Source of the DNA: JAGKXC01 sp964554385
Lineage (GTDB): Bacteria; Bacteroidota; Bacteroidia; NS11-12g; UBA955
Length of the DNA: 64,000 bases
NCBI GenBank assembly: GCA_964554385.1
Contig: CAZKOM010000004.1
Coordinates: forward strand, 1-64,000
Reading direction: 5' to 3'
Below are positions 62,531 to 64,000 of the stretch, in pieces. The translations under genes were made by a program, and so were the position numbers. The stretch's first letter is position 1. The number at the start of each line of letters is the position of its first letter. The notes below the pieces were generated by a model. The model did no database searches, was not told where the DNA came from, and saw only the letters and a list, made by a program, of their open reading frames with translations.

Positions 62531-62941
62531 TCAGCTGTGTTTTTCTTGACACAATTCCATGAGAACGGAATTCGTTGATTTGGGATGCAAGAAGGCTATG
62601 GATTTATTATCGGCTCCGTCTTTTGGTTGGCTATTGATGGGTTGAATTCCAAGATTTATTTTGTTGAATAATTCTTCTTCTATATTGTTGGTATCAAATG
62701 CAATATGATGAATTCCTTCGCCTTTTTTTTCGATAAATTTTGCTATCGGGGAATCGGAATTGGTGGCGGCTAAAAGCTCGATTTTAACATCACCAACCTT
62801 AAAGAAAGAGGTAATCACACCTTCTGATTCTACGGATTCTCGTTTGTACGAGGTTGTTCCTAGAATTTTTGCAAATAGAATTTCCGAGGCTTCAAGATCC
62901 TTTACAGCGATGCCAATGTGTTCAATTTTGTTTATAGCCAT
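62531..62941 (-). CDS. mce: Methylmalonyl-CoA epimerase
   Basis: A 136-residue glyoxalase/VOC-fold epimerase that interconverts (2R)- and (2S)-methylmalonyl-CoA between propionyl-CoA and succinyl-CoA. The start MAINKIEHIGIAVKDLEASEILFAKILG holds the first metal His. GDVKIELLAATNSDSPIAKFIEKKGEGIHHIAFDT near 50-85 has the other ligands (E and H in HHIAFD), and the C-terminal AFLHPKSTNSVLMELCQ completes the fold. Methylmalonyl-CoA mutase is not in the window. Confidence 0.93.
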   Translation of the reverse strand: MAINKIEHIGIAVKDLEASEILFAKILGTTSYKRESVESEGVITSFFKVGDVKIELLAATNSDSPIAKFIEKKGEGIHHIAFDTNNIEEELFNKINLGIQPINSQPKDGADNKSIAFLHPKSTNSVLMELCQEKHS

Positions 62942-63005
62942 GCATGCAAAGCAAGTAAATTTTATGGAATTAATACAAAGTCAAACCAAATAAGCTGAAT
63001 TACGT

Positions 63006-63013
63006 TAATTTTG
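63006..63013 (+). promoter_or_regulatory. -7 box in front of the cysteine desulfurase
   Basis: TAATTTTG fits TAnnTTTG, 29 nt before the ATG at 63043. No TTG at a good distance is present. It is plausible as a promoter but weak alone. Confidence 0.4.
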
Positions 63014-63042
63014 TAGTTTAGAAAGACTCTAAATAGAATTTT

Positions 63043-64000
63043 ATGGTAAAACTTCCAATATACTTAGACAGCAACGCGACAACTCCGATGGATCCTCGCG
63101 TATTTGAAGCGATGAAACCTTATTTTTTGGAATGCTATGGAAATGCTGCTTCCAAGAATCATGCTTTCGGATGGCAAGCTGAGGAGGCTGTTGACTATGC
63201 TAGGGAGCAAGTAGCTAGTTTAGTGGGTGCTTCTGAGAAGGAAATTATTTTTACCAGTGGTGCAACCGAGAGTAATAATTTGGCCATTAAAGGGGTTTAC
63301 GAGATGTATGCTGCCAAGGGCAATCATATTATCACCGTTTCAACAGAGCACAAAGCAGTTTTAGATACTTGCAAACACTTAGAGAAACTAGGTGCAGAGG
63401 TTACTTATTTATCGGTTGGAGAAGATGGATTGATTTCGGCAGAACAAGTGGAAGCCGCTATCAAGCCTAACACCATTTTGGTCTCCGTAATGTATGCGAA
63501 TAATGAGTTAGGTGTAATTCAGCCAATTCGTGCGATTGGGGAAGTATGCAAGAAAAACGGTGTTTTATTCCATAGCGATGCTACGCAGGCGGTTGGTAAA
63601 ATCCCTGTGGATGTATTAGCGGATCATTTGGATTTAATGAGCTATACAGCACATAAAATGTATGGCCCAAAAGGTGTTGGTGCACTATATGTTCGTCGCA
63701 AAAATCCTAGAGTAAAAGTAACAGCTCAGATGGATGGTGGAGGCCACGAGCGAGGTATGCGTAGTGGTACATTAAACGTTACGGGAATCGTTGGTTTTGG
63801 AAAGGCCTGTGAAATTGCAAAAGCGGAAATGGAGGCAGATGCAAAACGATTAGGAGCGATGCGCGATCGATTGGAAAACGAATTATTAACATTAGAAGAG
63901 AGTTATGTAAACGGAAATAGGGAGCATCGCCTGCCACATACTTGCAACATTAGTTTCAAATACGTTGAAGGTGAAGGATTGATGATGGGTGTTAAAGATA
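63043..64000 (+). CDS. iscS: Cysteine desulfurase IscS/NifS (3' end outside window)
   Basis: The first 319 residues of an IscS-type cysteine desulfurase, a PLP enzyme that releases sulfur from cysteine for Fe-S clusters and thio-modifications. It starts LPIYLDSNATTPMDPRVFEAM and has TSGATESNNLAIKG near 85, STEHKAVLDTC near 110, VSVMYANNELGVIQPI near 155, FHSDATQAVGKIPVD near 185, and SYTAHKMYGPKGVGALYV with the PLP lysine near 206. RSGTLNVTGIVGFGKA follows near 245. The Cys-containing catalytic loop should lie beyond position 64000. No iscU or iscR is visible. Confidence 0.95.
   Translation, partial: MVKLPIYLDSNATTPMDPRVFEAMKPYFLECYGNAASKNHAFGWQAEEAVDYAREQVASLVGASEKEIIFTSGATESNNLAIKGVYEMYAAKGNHIITVSTEHKAVLDTCKHLEKLGAEVTYLSVGEDGLISAEQVEAAIKPNTILVSVMYANNELGVIQPIRAIGEVCKKNGVLFHSDATQAVGKIPVDVLADHLDLMSYTAHKMYGPKGVGALYVRRKNPRVKVTAQMDGGGHERGMRSGTLNVTGIVGFGKACEIAKAEMEADAKRLGAMRDRLENELLTLEESYVNGNREHRLPHTCNISFKYVEGEGLMMGVKD

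Overview
The window looks like a chromosomal segment of a Bacteroidota bacterium, AT-rich and dense with genes. The evidence: two proteins carry type IX secretion (T9SS) C-terminal sorting domains; there is a NrnA/FKBP-lipoprotein pair, a DUF1800/DUF1501 pair, a Porin_10-type outer membrane protein and a probable DUF5723 protein; clear Shine-Dalgarno sites are absent; and many genes have a Bacteroidota-type -7 box (TAnnTTTG). Content is mostly core metabolism plus envelope proteins. I see no prophage, insertion sequence, CRISPR array or rRNA operon. No stretch longer than 300 bases lacks a gene.

Layout. 1-1.4 kb: tRNA-fMet (cut by the window edge) and tRNA-Glu, then rsfS and birA back to back. 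1.5-4.8 kb: DUF1800/DUF1501 pair, the second a T9SS cargo. 4.8-6.6 kb: tRNA-Gln, prs, rplY with a strong terminator. 6.7-9.3 kb: superoxide dismutase, pnuC, M16 peptidase. 9.3-17.7 kb: a long plus-strand run of nrnA, FKBP-like lipoprotein, rfbB, cysS, rsmE, purD (broken by an in-frame TGA), DUF502 and exbB/exbD. 17.7-24 kb: PagL-like lipid A deacylase, an outer membrane protein, a TPR protein and an ABC exporter broken by a frameshift. 24-34.3 kb: comF, a large Calx-beta T9SS protein, a second, intact ABC exporter, ftsH and a TPR-LuxR regulator. 34.4-42.2 kb: kynU, a MarR regulator, an O-methyltransferase, DUF2795, hflX, three poorly characterised genes and a lipoprotein MsrB. 42.3-53.9 kb: a GT-C glycosyltransferase, polA, a Porin_10 protein, a lipoprotein/DUF5723 pair and a secreted thioredoxin. 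54-56.7 kb: a GT2/GT-C pair likely to modify a surface glycan. 56.8-59.5 kb: two photolyase-like genes. 59.5-64 kb: comA (phosphosulfolactate synthase) with a TPR gene, a LysE transporter, methylmalonyl-CoA epimerase and the start of iscS.

The most interesting observation is the photolyase pair. The first gene belongs to the FeS-BCP/CryPro-like family but appears to lack all four cluster cysteines. The second has the helical FAD-binding domain first and a short alpha/beta domain last, the reverse of the usual photolyase order. That last domain resembles the N-terminal domain of its neighbour, so the protein looks circularly permuted.

Other points are the two disrupted genes (purD and an MsbA-like exporter), several -7 boxes only 4-8 nt from the start codon (possible leaderless mRNAs), and four convergent gene pairs whose stop codons interlock in the same 4-bp TTAR sequence. 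All assignments come from reading motifs. No database search was possible.
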